From Sphaerosporella brunnea (lineage: Eukaryota > Ascomycota > Pezizomycetes > Pezizales > Pyronemataceae): a stretch of 64,000 nt of DNA. Made by a program: the position numbers and the translations under genes. This document shows positions 54,096 to 64,000 of the stretch, piece by piece. The stretch's first letter is position 1. Each line of letters starts with the position of its first letter. The stretch covers positions 1-64,000 of the forward strand of contig VXIS01000209.1 of the NCBI GenBank assembly GCA_008704415.1. The letters are read 5' to 3'. The notes under the pieces are model-generated. The model did not search any database, was not told where the DNA came from, and was given only the letters and a program-made list of their open reading frames with translations.

Positions 54096-54495
54096 CAGAA
54101 AGCCGGTCTCCTACACGCGACAATGGTAGTCCGCCGTCCCCTCGGAAATTGGCCTGGGATCCATAGGCAAAGCATGTGCGCAACGGTCGCTGGCACACAC
54201 ACCCTGACTGGCCGGCAGGGGACCGTGGGTCCGTAGTGCGCCAGTGTGACAGGGAGCCGGTACACCGGGGGTACGCGGGGTGTAGGAAACCAAGAGGGAG
54301 TCAGAAATGCGCTTGGGGATCGGTGGTATGCGACAAGATACTATGAGCGTGGGAGCGTGAGCTGGAAAACTGTGGGCGCAGGGCACTGGTGAGGACGCTG
54401 TCTTGGAACACGGATGTCGCTGCGGAAACATGAGGCGATGTGACTTTGAGTAGTGCACGCGGTGGGATGACTACATCAGGCAATACCCATAGCCA

Positions 54496-54927
54496 TCGCG
54501 AGACTGGAAGATACCGACGATCGATGCGTTTGCGCCGACCACACACCACTACTTGAATCGCATCAAGCACGGAGTCACTGCGTTTTCGGCTGAAAAGGCT
54601 GCTGTGGCTTGTGTTGATCAGCGTCCCAATCTACAGGTTTTTGAGGACTGGTGTGCGGCGTTGCTGGTGGCGATATATAGCGGACAACCACACGCGGTAC
54701 AGGCGCGGCACTGGAAGAGTATGAAGAAACGCAGCCGACGGCTGGAAATGTGCCGAGCAGCGTCGCCGGAGAAGGCAGAAGGACACCTTATCACGCGATC
54801 CAGGCCCGCCAACGAGAATTTGGCTTCGCCATGGTCAGTAGGTTGGCGTCACTTGATGCCAGCACACCAAGCGCAAGAGTTGCAGCATCCTCGTCGCGCT
54901 TTCTGGTTCGAGCGATGTTATCGGTGA
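54496..54927 (+). pseudogene. Unrecognised coding remnant
   Basis: A plus frame open from about 54496 reads IPTIDAFAPTTHHYLNRIKH, then VTAFSAEKAAVACVDQRPN and VFEDWCAALLVAIYSGQPH, with protein-like composition, and ends at 54925. It has no ATG of its own, and a TAG lies just upstream at about 54490. It is probably an internal part of a broken gene. Family unknown. Confidence 0.3.
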
Positions 54928-54929
54928 AT

Positions 54930-56372
54930 CAAAACCAGACGTCATCACCTCGAGTGCTCATGTCTCCACTCGGACAATCAGCGTGATGAGATGTGAGTCC
55001 TGTTGGCTTTTTCCTGGGTGTCGAGATTGTCTATTTTTCATATCCGCGTTTTTCGCAGGCGGATCAAGCATCCGGTGTTGGAGAATATTGAAACTCAGTC
55101 GCCTCGAGCTATGGGGGTGGTAGCAACGAGAAGGAGTAACCCAGTTTGTATTGTCCATGTTTCTATCCCAGACCCCATCTGATACACCCGCGTTTTGATC
55201 AAGCAGGCGCGAGTGATTTCATAACCGCAAACTGAATGAAACATGTGCAAACGCCACTAGCCGGAAGCCGCCTTTGACAAACACTGGTATTTCACGCTCA
55301 GGAGCTGAACGGCGTGCATTTGGGGGGCATGGGGCTTGTTGGTGATGTTTCAATGTATTTCCTCACGTCCGGATGCGTGAGGATGGAGGTGTTGATGTGA
55401 GCTTTTGCCCGCCATCATAAAGCCAACATTACATCCCTACAACACGCCCCGCAAAGTTCAAATCGAACCCGCTTTTCGCGACCGAGATCTGGGATACGTT
55501 CTTTCAATGTTAAAAATAGGTGTAAGCTGTAGGCGAGTCGATACGTGCGCAAGATATGAAACATCACAGAGGAGACCTGGAATTGTGTGTTACTGCCACA
55601 GCCCGGGTGGTGGGCATTGATCTATTTGCCAACAGGATCAATTCACTCCCGCTGCCTTGCGGTGACATTTCTGGATTGCCGACACTTCGTGATGACTGCG
55701 TAGACCTGGTATGCTTTCAGTATGGTGGTTGTGTGTTGTTGTGGTCTGGTACTTAACTTCGGCCCTTGAAACGTTATTCCGCACGTGATGATGGACTGTT
55801 CAAAGCCTCACAGTAGCGCCGCTACTCTTTCCTGTGGTATAGTGATGGGAAGCAAACAGCACGGGCATGGCGGAGACTGAGTGACCATATGCCACTATCG
55901 TAACTGGCCCTGGGCTGTACCATGAACTGTGAGGACGGCAACTCGCATTTGTTAAATTATCGAGAGTTAACAAGGCACCGTCGGGTTTAGTACCGTGGCT
56001 CGTGCGAACAAGTACGACGGCGGTGTGATTGAAAACGTGGACATCACCTCGACAGGAGCCTCGAAAACTGACAAACGTGACCGCTCCCAATCAAAGTTGC
56101 AGTATACAGTAGACATGACCACACAACCCGTCGATAGTGGTGATTTAGAGGAACGGCCAATGTCTACCCAAAAACCGGCGAAAAAAGTATGATGCAAACA
56201 GGTTTTTGGTTTGCCCAGCATGCCACAACACTGCGTGACAGTACATGTCGTCTGGCTACACGTGAGGGAGAGTACAACCACCGGTATTATGTGCGACCGT
56301 TCCCCCATAAACTCCACATCCCCAAGGCGCGCGGTCAGGGATGCTATCCCGCCCATCTTTCGTCTGCATATT
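54930..56372. other. No supported gene
   Basis: Overlapping short ORFs, none recognised. Confidence 0.45.
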
Positions 56373-56570
56373 CTATTGTCTATGCGCTTCGTCCTTGTGC
56401 AAACGCTTTTTCTTGGGACGTCCACGGGGCACCTTAGTCAGCGGTGGTTCACAGCGGTCCAACAGAGGATCATGGAGGTTTGAGGAAGATCCGGAGTCAG
56501 TATCTGTATCGGAATCGCTGTGAGAAACAGCATTTGCCGTGGTATCAGCTCCCTGAGACAGTAAGCGCAC
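56373..56570 (-). CDS. Short ORF with AT-hook-like end
   Basis: 65 residues. A Ser/Asp-rich stretch (HSDSDTDTDSGSSS) then RGRPKKKRLHKDE, an AT-hook core (GRPKKKR). Such tails occur after SWIM fingers in MULE transposases and in chromatin proteins. Too short to decide. It may be the end of a broken gene. Confidence 0.3.
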   Translation of the reverse strand: MRLLSQGADTTANAVSHSDSDTDTDSGSSSNLHDPLLDRCEPPLTKVPRGRPKKKRLHKDEAHRQ

Positions 56571-56731
56571 TTACTTCAGGTTTATCGCTGGAAATTAACC
56601 TGGACACACTGAGTCAACTGTCGTGAGGCGAAGATATGAATGAATAAAGTCCGCGGGAGCCAAATTCAAGCGATGCATAACCGACACTCCATGTCCACAG
56701 GGCACTTCATGTTCTTCGAGCCGGTAGCATG

Positions 56732-57438
56732 TAGTGATGGAAACGAGCCGAGTCGGCTCGAGCAAAAAGCTCGAGCATCAAGCCGAGGAGAGCAGAGCCG
56801 TACCCCCTGGGGAGCTGAGCAGGCTCGATCCTGTTTCCTCACGAGCCGAGTTTTAGCTCGAGCTGTTGGGCTCGAGTCCAGGGCCTTTGGAAACATTCTA
56901 GAATCTAGATTCCGTTGGTGAGTCGAACATACTAACTGCGGGTCGAGTTGGACAACAGAATGCTATCGAATTCCATAGACGTGATAACCAAGAAGCGAAA
57001 CCGTCTCCTTAAGCAATCCAGCAGTGTGGTACTACTGCTCAAAAGTGGGCTCAATCAGAAAACAGTTGACGATGGGGACCCTATGGCTTAGAGGCCCAAC
57101 CCGCGCAACCTGAAGATGCTGCCGCGAGCAACAGAGACGCACTGGCACCGGCAGAGGGCGCGCGCCAGGCTTTATGACAAGCGGAGGACTCGCGCGCGCG
57201 CCGCGATTCGGATTAGAGTACCAGTATATCAGTATTGAATATATAGAGGCACCGAGAATCGGACCGTTTTTGACATCCTCCTTGTCTGTCGGTTCGCGCA
57301 TCGGAAATCGTATGGCCGTGGAGCTTTCGCTCGAGCTTTACAGGCTCGACTCGGCTTGACGAGCCTCCGGCCTCTTCGAGCAGAGCCTGCTCGAGCGTAC
57401 CCCTCGGCTCAACTCGGGTGGACTCGTTTCCATCACTA
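56732..57438. mobile_element. hAT-type non-autonomous element, family B
   Basis: 707 bp. Perfect 16-bp terminal inverted repeats TAGTGATGGAAACGAG...CTCGTTTCCATCACTA and an exact 8-bp duplication GTAGCATG at 56724-56731 and 57439-57446. Subterminal blocks at both ends are dense in GAGCCGAG/GCTCGAGC motifs. Internal sequence (56900-57300) has no transposase. The ends resemble the hAT element at 48236, a plausible source of transposase. Confidence 0.92.
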
Positions 57439-57449
57439 GTAGCATGTAC

Positions 57450-58476
57450 AGCTACGTTTCTCCAGATCCACGAAGAAAGTGGCGCTATATTGGATCTGGG
57501 TACCCTGCGCTTGGGTACGGTTATTCATTCGCACATGGCGTTTTCCCACATATTCACAAGCGTTGCGCAGCAGCATTCACGGTGGGCTATGAAGAGATCC
57601 TTCTAGCCTGCAATTGGTTTCTGTGCGGCCTGCAACGGCGTCAAGTGAGAGCCCATTTCGTTGGCGAGAAGATGAAGAATGGGGGGGTAGTGTCCCTCAA
57701 GTTGACCTGCTCGCAGACCTATCGGGTCACGGGGTAGTAGCGGTCGCGGGATAGAAGATAAAGGAACGGTGGTGGTTGGCAACGTTGCGGTTTCGTGCGG
57801 TTATGTTACATAGGGTTCAGTGGGGGGATGGAGTGCGGTGTAGACGTTTCACGCCTGGACGAAAGGTTGTTGGTCGTGAAATCTCACGCGGTGTTGTGGT
57901 ATCTGGACAAACGGAAACGCTGGTGGTATCCTTCTCTTTTCGCTGGTTTTTGGGTGGTATAAAAGGCATTGGGTGTTAGAGTATTGAAACCGGGCGAAAC
58001 TGGATCTGACTGAGATTATTGAAAGGTGCACTATGGCCGGAAGGAGTGATATTCAGAATAGAATGCAACCGCTGACACCGGCACTGTCACAGCTGCTACA
58101 CAACATTCCTGAAGTGTTGGTGGTGTTATGCATTCTGTGAACTCCACATACCTCGGATCTGGACTTTTCAAACTGAACAGAGAAAATCCGAATAACGGCA
58201 AGTGGTTGTGGAGGTTCCCACCAAAACAGCTATCTCGACAGGTAATGGTATCGTCGCCCTGACCAACGATAGTCGCATTGTTATCCATATTATTGGGTGG
58301 TGGGAGTATCGGGCCAGGCGTGCAGAACTGGAGATAGGGTGATGGCGGCGGTAGGTGGATTGGGATAGTAGTTATTGGTGATAATAAATGAATGTGAGCA
58401 GTTGCTGGGGGTGAGTGTTCGGTGTTGGCGACAGTATAAGTTAGATTATCAAAATAGCGGAGGGAGGGTGGATCGT
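57450..58476. other. No supported gene
   Basis: Short ORFs only. Confidence 0.45.
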
Positions 58477-59041
58477 AGAATCGCAGTCAATCACGAGGTG
58501 GCATCGTGGCAATTATGTGAAGACCGGGGGGATGGATTTAAATACCATCTAACATTGGTAGCCTTGAGACCTTGAGGTTGTTCACTGGAAGCACTCATCG
58601 ATTGCATACTTGCTCATAGATATCGAATAGGTAAGGTTCCGGCCTACGAAACCCCGCCTGTGAGGGGTGATCTATCAGCAACAGTACTGTGACGGGGACA
58701 GGCACGATTCATCTAGTAACAGGCTGTATGAGTTATATCCTTCATTCACTGTAGTCGATCACCAGGTGGCTTCATGGCAATTATGTGTAGAGCGGTGGGA
58801 TGAAAGGAAACACCATCCAACATTGGTGCCCTTGAGACCTTGAGTCGATAGTGACAGATTGTTCACTGGAACCGCTGATCGATGGCATACTTGCTTATTG
58901 ATACCTAACAGTTTAGGTCCCGACCAACGAACACCCGCCGGTGAGGGGTGAATTACCATCCCACGGTCAGCAACAGTACTGTGACGCGGACAGGCACGTA
59001 CTTCTGGTCACAGGCGGTATGTGTTATATTCTTCATTCACT
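58477..59041. repeat. Imperfect 280-bp tandem duplication
   Basis: 58477-58753 and 58754-59041 align end to end, sharing TGGCAATTATGTG, CCTTGAGACCTTGAG, GCATACTTGCT, GTGAGGGGTGA, CAGCAACAGTACTGTGACG and TTCATTCACTG, with small indels. No ORF is conserved between copies. An RNA role cannot be judged. Confidence 0.8.
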
Positions 59042-60465
59042 GACTCGACGCGTGGGCGTTTTGCGCGGCATGGTTGTTTGGCATGTTCCTGAATAAGAAT
59101 GTGCACGTGGAAATCGCTCTGCGTGCACGTCAACAGTAGAGTGCAGTACATAGTGTAGCATCATAGATCTACATTCACAGCTATCAGACGCTCACTCTCA
59201 AGATTATACTTCCGTTTCTATCGGGTAATTGGTTCGTGTTCCGGCCCAATACTCCGGTATTCCAGGGCTGTATTTGCAAAAAGCGTAGGAATATCGTGTA
59301 CTGATTGCTCGTGGGATACATAAATCCGTGAAAATTGCGGTGTTGCACGAATACACCAGCGGGGTGGTGTTTCTGCACAGTCCTGCGTCACCGATAGCTC
59401 ATGTATAGCACGTCCATCCTTGCCCCTACGAATTGCTGACTCCAGCATTATCACGGCTGTTACTTTGGTCAACCTCAAGAAACTGCACCGCTTGAATATT
59501 GTTGGATTATAGCTTGATGTTCCGAGGATACGGAAACCTGGATGGATACCTTTCTTGCAGCCTATTAGTCATTCTCTGGTATGCAACCTGCTTCCGGTAT
59601 TCAAGATCAGGCCTCTTCTCCGGGAACCGAGAGGCTCTGAGCCGCTGCTGTTAATTCCATCAACCTTATAACACTTGTGGCAGTATTCCGTGTAACCGTC
59701 GGCTGGTGATAATACCCTGCTGTCCAAAGCGCTGGGTAATAGCAGCCCGAGGCGAGGTATCTGAACACCATGGTGCTCTCACCTTTTCCGCGGGCTCATG
59801 ATGCCTCACATTAAATGTCTTATAATAGCGTCATAGTGGAATTGCCCTTAGCTACTTCCTACGCCACTACGTGGGTGCTGGGTGACGGTGTACGCTTAGG
59901 CGGGGGAGTACGGAGCTTATACATACAGGACTGGTGCGGACTCATGCTGTATTGCCAGGATTCAGCCGATTAAATGTGCACCGACCGGGAGCAACATTCA
60001 ATGATTGTGATGGGTCGCGTCCGCGTTTGGAGGTTACCACAGTCTCGAAGTAGCATTTGCTACAGTGAGCGGCCGATGTCTGCTACAAGGGTTTGTCGCA
60101 ACCCTTATGTCGTGCGGTGCTGCTCTAGAATGAACACCAACACCTCGTCTTATTGTGGTCGTGGGCGCACCGTACAACCCCCCATTTCGATGTCGCAATG
60201 TAAGGCTGTGGCAACGATATATAGGGGGGACGCGCGGTGGTCATATTCATTCCACAGCCCCGCATATTCCCACCTCTTTTGGCTTGCACCCTCGAGGCAC
60301 CAACGGCTTGCCCCACCATTTGATCATTTTCTTACCCAATGATGCTAGCAGTCCGAGGTTAGTTTGTTTGATTGATTATGTGGTCTTCGACGTGACGAGG
60401 TCGACAGGAACATTATTTGAGGTTTTGGTTCGATGGCCTTTTCCCAGGTCACCATCGTGGAGCTC
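59042..60465. other. No supported gene
   Basis: No recognised coding. Overlapping short ORFs. Confidence 0.45.
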
Positions 60466-61128
60466 TCATCGGTGCCGCGAACACCCGACGAAAGCGCGAA
60501 TCCCGTCTTCGCCTGCAGGCGGGTCCTCCTTTTCCGACGCGATAAGTGCTACCTCCAGCATCCGCGGGTTGGCCACGATGGCTCGCCAAACGTCTTCCCT
60601 GGTTAGTTGTTTGATCCCCGGGGTTGCCATCAGTGTGTCTGCAATATCGGCCAGTGTGAGGTTTATCGAGTCTGCCACGGTGGCATTCTCCACTGCACAC
60701 CTCGCAGGGAACGTCATACCGGATGCCGGGGCAGACAGAGCTGGATATGTAGAACACGCGTTCTCAATGGATCTGAATGGCATCGCATCACAGGAATAGG
60801 GAGCTTCCAGGTGAGACGATATCTCTGCATCTGGCACCGGGAAAACGGTCTGCGGGGCTGTTTGTAGTGAAGGGGCCGCTTCTGGGGCAACATTTGAGCC
60901 CCGTGCGAGCTCCGGTGCAACCTCAAGGTGTATACACCCGGGTGGTACCTGCAAAAGAGTGGGGCAAACGTCCTGATGTGACTGTCGTGCTACTATCTCC
61001 GCTGCGGGGGTGGAGAAACATGCTGCGTGGATATTTGTGGTGAGGGTGACTCGGACGAAGCCTTCACGCACTCCGCTGTCCAAACCTTGTCGCTGCAGCC
61101 GAGCATTAGGGCCACAAAATCGACGCAT
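60466..61128 (-). CDS. Uncharacterised ORF
   Basis: 220 residues from ATG 61128, not recognised. The C-terminal third (VADSINLTLADIADTLMATP, TREDVWRAIVANPRMLEVAL) looks like a folded helical domain. The middle is low-complexity. A different minus frame starting at ATG 61163 (MSTVQFKGPPFPCVDFVALM) reads more convincingly as an N terminus and stops near 60992, so an intron or frameshift may join the two. No promoter seen. Confidence 0.35.
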   Translation of the reverse strand: MRRFCGPNARLQRQGLDSGVREGFVRVTLTTNIHAACFSTPAAEIVARQSHQDVCPTLLQVPPGCIHLEVAPELARGSNVAPEAAPSLQTAPQTVFPVPDAEISSHLEAPYSCDAMPFRSIENACSTYPALSAPASGMTFPARCAVENATVADSINLTLADIADTLMATPGIKQLTREDVWRAIVANPRMLEVALIASEKEDPPAGEDGIRAFVGCSRHR

Positions 61129-61159
61129 GGAAACGGTGGTCCTTTGAACTGAACTGTAC

Positions 61160-61390
61160 TCATCGTGCTATGCTGGCACTCTGTGACGTTCCAGGCGGTG
61201 GAGTGATATTACCCCTCGATTCTGAAGACCACTCGCAGGTGGCACCTGATTCATCAACTACAGCATGTAAATGGATGCTTTGACCAGTTTGGTCATCTTG
61301 GCCTTCTGATGAGACGTCTCCGTGCTCAGCAACAGCATGTTTGTAGTCTGTGCTTTCAGGATAGGAGTTCAACACAGAGGTATCCTGCAC
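61160..61390 (-). CDS. Short hydrophilic ORF
   Basis: 76 residues, Ser/Asp/Glu-rich. Its stop overlaps the ATG at 61163. Function unknown, and it may be part of the same broken or spliced gene. Confidence 0.25.
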   Translation of the reverse strand: MQDTSVLNSYPESTDYKHAVAEHGDVSSEGQDDQTGQSIHLHAVVDESGATCEWSSESRGNITPPPGTSQSASIAR

Positions 61391-61579
61391 TTACTCTACG
61401 CCGACCTTGACATCTCTACAACAGCCCGAGAACATTGAAAATGCCGCCACATCATCGAGGCAGTGGAAGCGAAACCGACAGCAGCCACACAAGCGTGGAC
61501 GGCTAGGAGGACACAGAGTAGAACAAAGAGGACGAGCAGGTCCATGGAGGTTATGAAGATCCGCTTCAAGCACCTGAGA

Positions 61580-62414
61580 CCTCCGTAGTCATACTCAGTG
61601 GGTTCACAAGAAACCGAATATTGAAGGCCATTTTATCCACCACAGCAGGATGTCACAGTCGCCAACTGCAATATCACTCGCGATGTGGAATTCAGTCACG
61701 ACTGGGATATCCTGTTCGTGACTGAGACGTCCGCGGTCGAGTTTGGTTGTTCACGTGAGAGAACATATACAAGAATTATCAAGTTGCGATTTAAAACCTC
61801 ACACCTCAAGTCAAAAGACTACGAACAGGCCCTTCTATGTCTGCCAACCGCTTCCAATTATCCTTCCATACCCCCGCTGATGCGTGACATCCACTGTATC
61901 TAGGTAGGTAACAACCGATAAAACAGTAAACGGCAAATTGCCCTCACTGTCACAAGAGTTCTTTGTCACCATTAATTCGCCATGGCCAGAAACTGTGTTT
62001 GCTGACATTGTTGTGGAGAACAATGTTCGGCTGTGCAACTCGCTGTAGCACTTAGCCCTGTACCTATCGTGGTGCAGACCCACCGGGTCAATACAATCGA
62101 GGATTTTCGGCACAAAGACCGCATGATCTTTTCAGTCGAGGCTACTCAAGAAGTTGATCACGAGCGCTCCGAACTGACCGACAGTTATAAGAGAGATGCA
62201 AGGCACGCGAAACGGAACTGTCACGTTTGGAAAGTCTGTAAAAACCGCTGTGTGCAAGGCGCGCGTCAAGATTGGCTTCCGATCAACAGGAAACGTCCGA
62301 AAATATAGGGACAAGCGCCACAGACGCGGTCACATATTGTCTCTTGAATGGGATCATCGAAGATGTCGTAAATGGCGTCCCATTGGACCTCGATTTGCTC
62401 TTTCACGGTGCGAG
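61580..62414. other. No supported gene
   Basis: Several short minus-strand frames read like protein but switch frame repeatedly. A decayed gene is possible. Nothing assigned. Confidence 0.35.
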
Positions 62415-62801
62415 TCAATGACTGCCAGACGGTGCAATACACTGTCGTCGATGCGCATTATTTACCTCCCATCTATCGATGAGGTCTCGCTCAAGGTGGT
62501 AGTTAACGAATCCACCAGCAAGGGCAAATTCTAGCATTGATATATCGTGTGCAGCGATATTCAGAGTGCGCTTTGTCCAGGAGGAGATGGACGCTTCCCG
62601 AGGAGACGGGTAGCCATGAGCGTCTTCGTCCGTAATGTCGATGCAGTCGAGCAAGTCGCTTGTTTTCGGCAGTGGCATTGCGTACATGGATTTCTGTTTG
62701 CGTGTGGCCGGGCTGGATGTATACCGAGTGTAAATTTGTTGGTTCGGTGAGCGGGCGGGTGTCGTTCTCTGTTGGTTAGGGAGGGCAACCGCCCACTGCA
62801 T
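62415..62801 (-). CDS. Uncharacterised ORF
   Basis: 128 residues. The C-terminal part (DLLDCIDITDEDAHGYP, then TLNIAAHDISMLEFALAGG) appears protein-like. No recognised domain, intron or promoter. Confidence 0.25.
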   Translation of the reverse strand: MQWAVALPNQQRTTPARSPNQQIYTRYTSSPATRKQKSMYAMPLPKTSDLLDCIDITDEDAHGYPSPREASISSWTKRTLNIAAHDISMLEFALAGGFVNYHLERDLIDRWEVNNAHRRQCIAPSGSH

Positions 62802-64000
62802 TTCAAAATGTTGATTGGAGCCATATGTGTTCTACCAGTTCCAGAAGCGGAGATTATAGTTATTGGTTAACGTTTCTCCAATCCGGATCTTGTTGACCTG
62901 ATGTGGACTGGCTGGGTCCCGAGGTTATTGTATGAATTTTTGTGAAGGTACTCGCACGCAAATGGTGTTTGATCCATATGGGCAACCCAACGCACCCAAC
63001 TGTCGGTATTTCTGTGTCGACGTCCGGTAATGCACCCGCAGATCCGGTCGCGATGTCATCCAGTGGTACTTTGTAGATCTGTATATCGCCGTACAAATCG
63101 AATACGGTTGATCAGTTTGCTCTGATAGTCCTGTGGCATCTGTTGTGCAGTGTTTATTGGTGCACAAAAAGCGATCGCATTTCGGGAGAGCAATTTCAGC
63201 AACTCAATGGGCTGCTCGTAGCCATGAAATGCGCACCTTGCAACTCAAAGAGTCCGTCAGTCTGTGCTGTGACGCCTAGATACATCATCCCGCTGCACGC
63301 CCAATCTGACGCATTATGGTCCTCGTGAGGAAGTTGCTGATCTCGGGAGTTTGCTGTGAAGTGAGGATTTCATAACTCTTTTCATTGTGACGAGAAATGG
63401 TGCCCGGCACGGTTCCAGGGCAAAATGCGCTGGGCATAGGCTTTGTCCCCTTCAGAGTTGGACATGCATGCAGATCTTCCCTCCAATTTGCCGTTCGCGC
63501 TCTGCTTGGCAACTTTCCATTTAGTGATGCAACAAAGCCCTTCAAGTTTCTGGCGTCATTTCATCAGATGTGTGGTCTTGCTTCTCATGGTGAACCATTA
63601 GATCATCTCCCCCTCGTGCGATGCGAAAATGGGTTGTGAAGTCCGCATGTATACGATTGTTTTTCGGGTCTTCCCCCAGTGGTACGAGCACTAAAGAATT
63701 GTCATGTGGTCCCTGAGAGTCACGCCGCGGAAGTGCAACATCGCGCGCCGATTACGTTGCAGTCGTGAGACACTGTCTCCTGGTTTAGTAATCTGTTCTG
63801 ATCGCTGCAAAGCCCTGACTACGGATCGAAGCCCCTGATTCATCGCAGTAGCTTAACTGTGCCTGGTTATTGGCGCATTGCATGGGGAGATAGCGCCGCA
63901 TACTCTTGCAGTTGCTCAGCTCGAAATGTCGCGATGCACGTACAGCCGCCCGGGGCTGCCGCTCCATAACAGGCTTTCAGACATTCCTAGTCGCGGGACC
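62802..64000. other. No supported gene
   Basis: Overlapping ORFs on the minus strand read plausibly in two frames across 63285-63400, so composition alone cannot choose between them. Nothing recognised. Confidence 0.4.

Noticed and set aside
63285..63400. A specific protein family for the frames in this stretch
   Set aside because: Two different frames look equally protein-like, so apparent plausibility is not evidence.

Overview
The window looks like a repeat-rich nuclear segment from a filamentous fungus. The evidence is chromodomain Ty3/gypsy elements, Ty1/copia elements primed from an internal initiator-tRNA fragment, a Tad-like LINE 3' end, and short GT-AG introns of 51-74 bp. I cannot name the genus. 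Most of the first 27 kb is nested retrotransposons; the rest is gene-poor, with small DNA transposons and a few uncharacterised or broken genes.

Layout, left half. 1-2315: no gene; a LINE tail, a tRNA-like SINE fragment and a TCC-rich tract. 2316-14880: an older gypsy element (171-bp LTRs, target duplication GGACG), split by a younger complete gypsy element at 8324-14322 (132-bp LTRs identical to each other, target duplication CGGGT). 16285-18964: a small non-autonomous copia element (212-bp LTRs, target duplication TCTAC) whose single intact ORF joins a Gag to an RNase H. One of its LTRs carries an unrelated solo LTR (18507-18787, target duplication GAGAT). 19808-20759: an alanine-rich coiled-coil gene with one intron and an in-frame amber codon. 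21976-26958: a full-length copia element (131-bp LTRs, target duplication GTTTC) with one unbroken gag-pol frame holding nine premature stops.

Layout, right half. 27-38 kb has almost no recognisable coding: a SINE copy, a possible Tc1-like remnant, degenerate GGAGTCAAT-type repeats and a TATA box. 38984-39407 and 44485-44833 are two members of a hAT-type MITE family with perfect 8-bp target duplications. Between them lie a LINE fragment, a 69-bp coding-length minisatellite cut by a second copy of the solo LTR (42092-42383, target duplication CAGTC), and a spliced gene on the minus strand with a TATA box (43674-44339). 45450-47075 is an ORF-bearing unit between imperfect inverted repeats that I do not recognise. 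48236-49350 is a truncated hAT element with the N-terminal part of its transposase, joined to a copia fragment. 51921-53105 holds a TATA box and two tandemly duplicated uncharacterised ORFs. 56732-57438 is a second hAT MITE type (perfect 8-bp duplication) whose ends resemble the truncated hAT element. The last 7 kb holds an imperfect 280-bp tandem duplication and several unassigned minus-strand ORFs.

The retroelements give a relative chronology from LTR divergence: outer gypsy (about 5/171 differences), copia 2 (2/131), small copia (4 clustered in one hairpin), inner gypsy (0/132). Stops in the older elements mostly look like C-to-T changes with few indels. The items most worth following are the Gag-RNase H copia element, the inverted hairpin core in its LTRs, the 45.4-47.1 kb inverted-repeat unit, and the paired hAT donor and MITE families.
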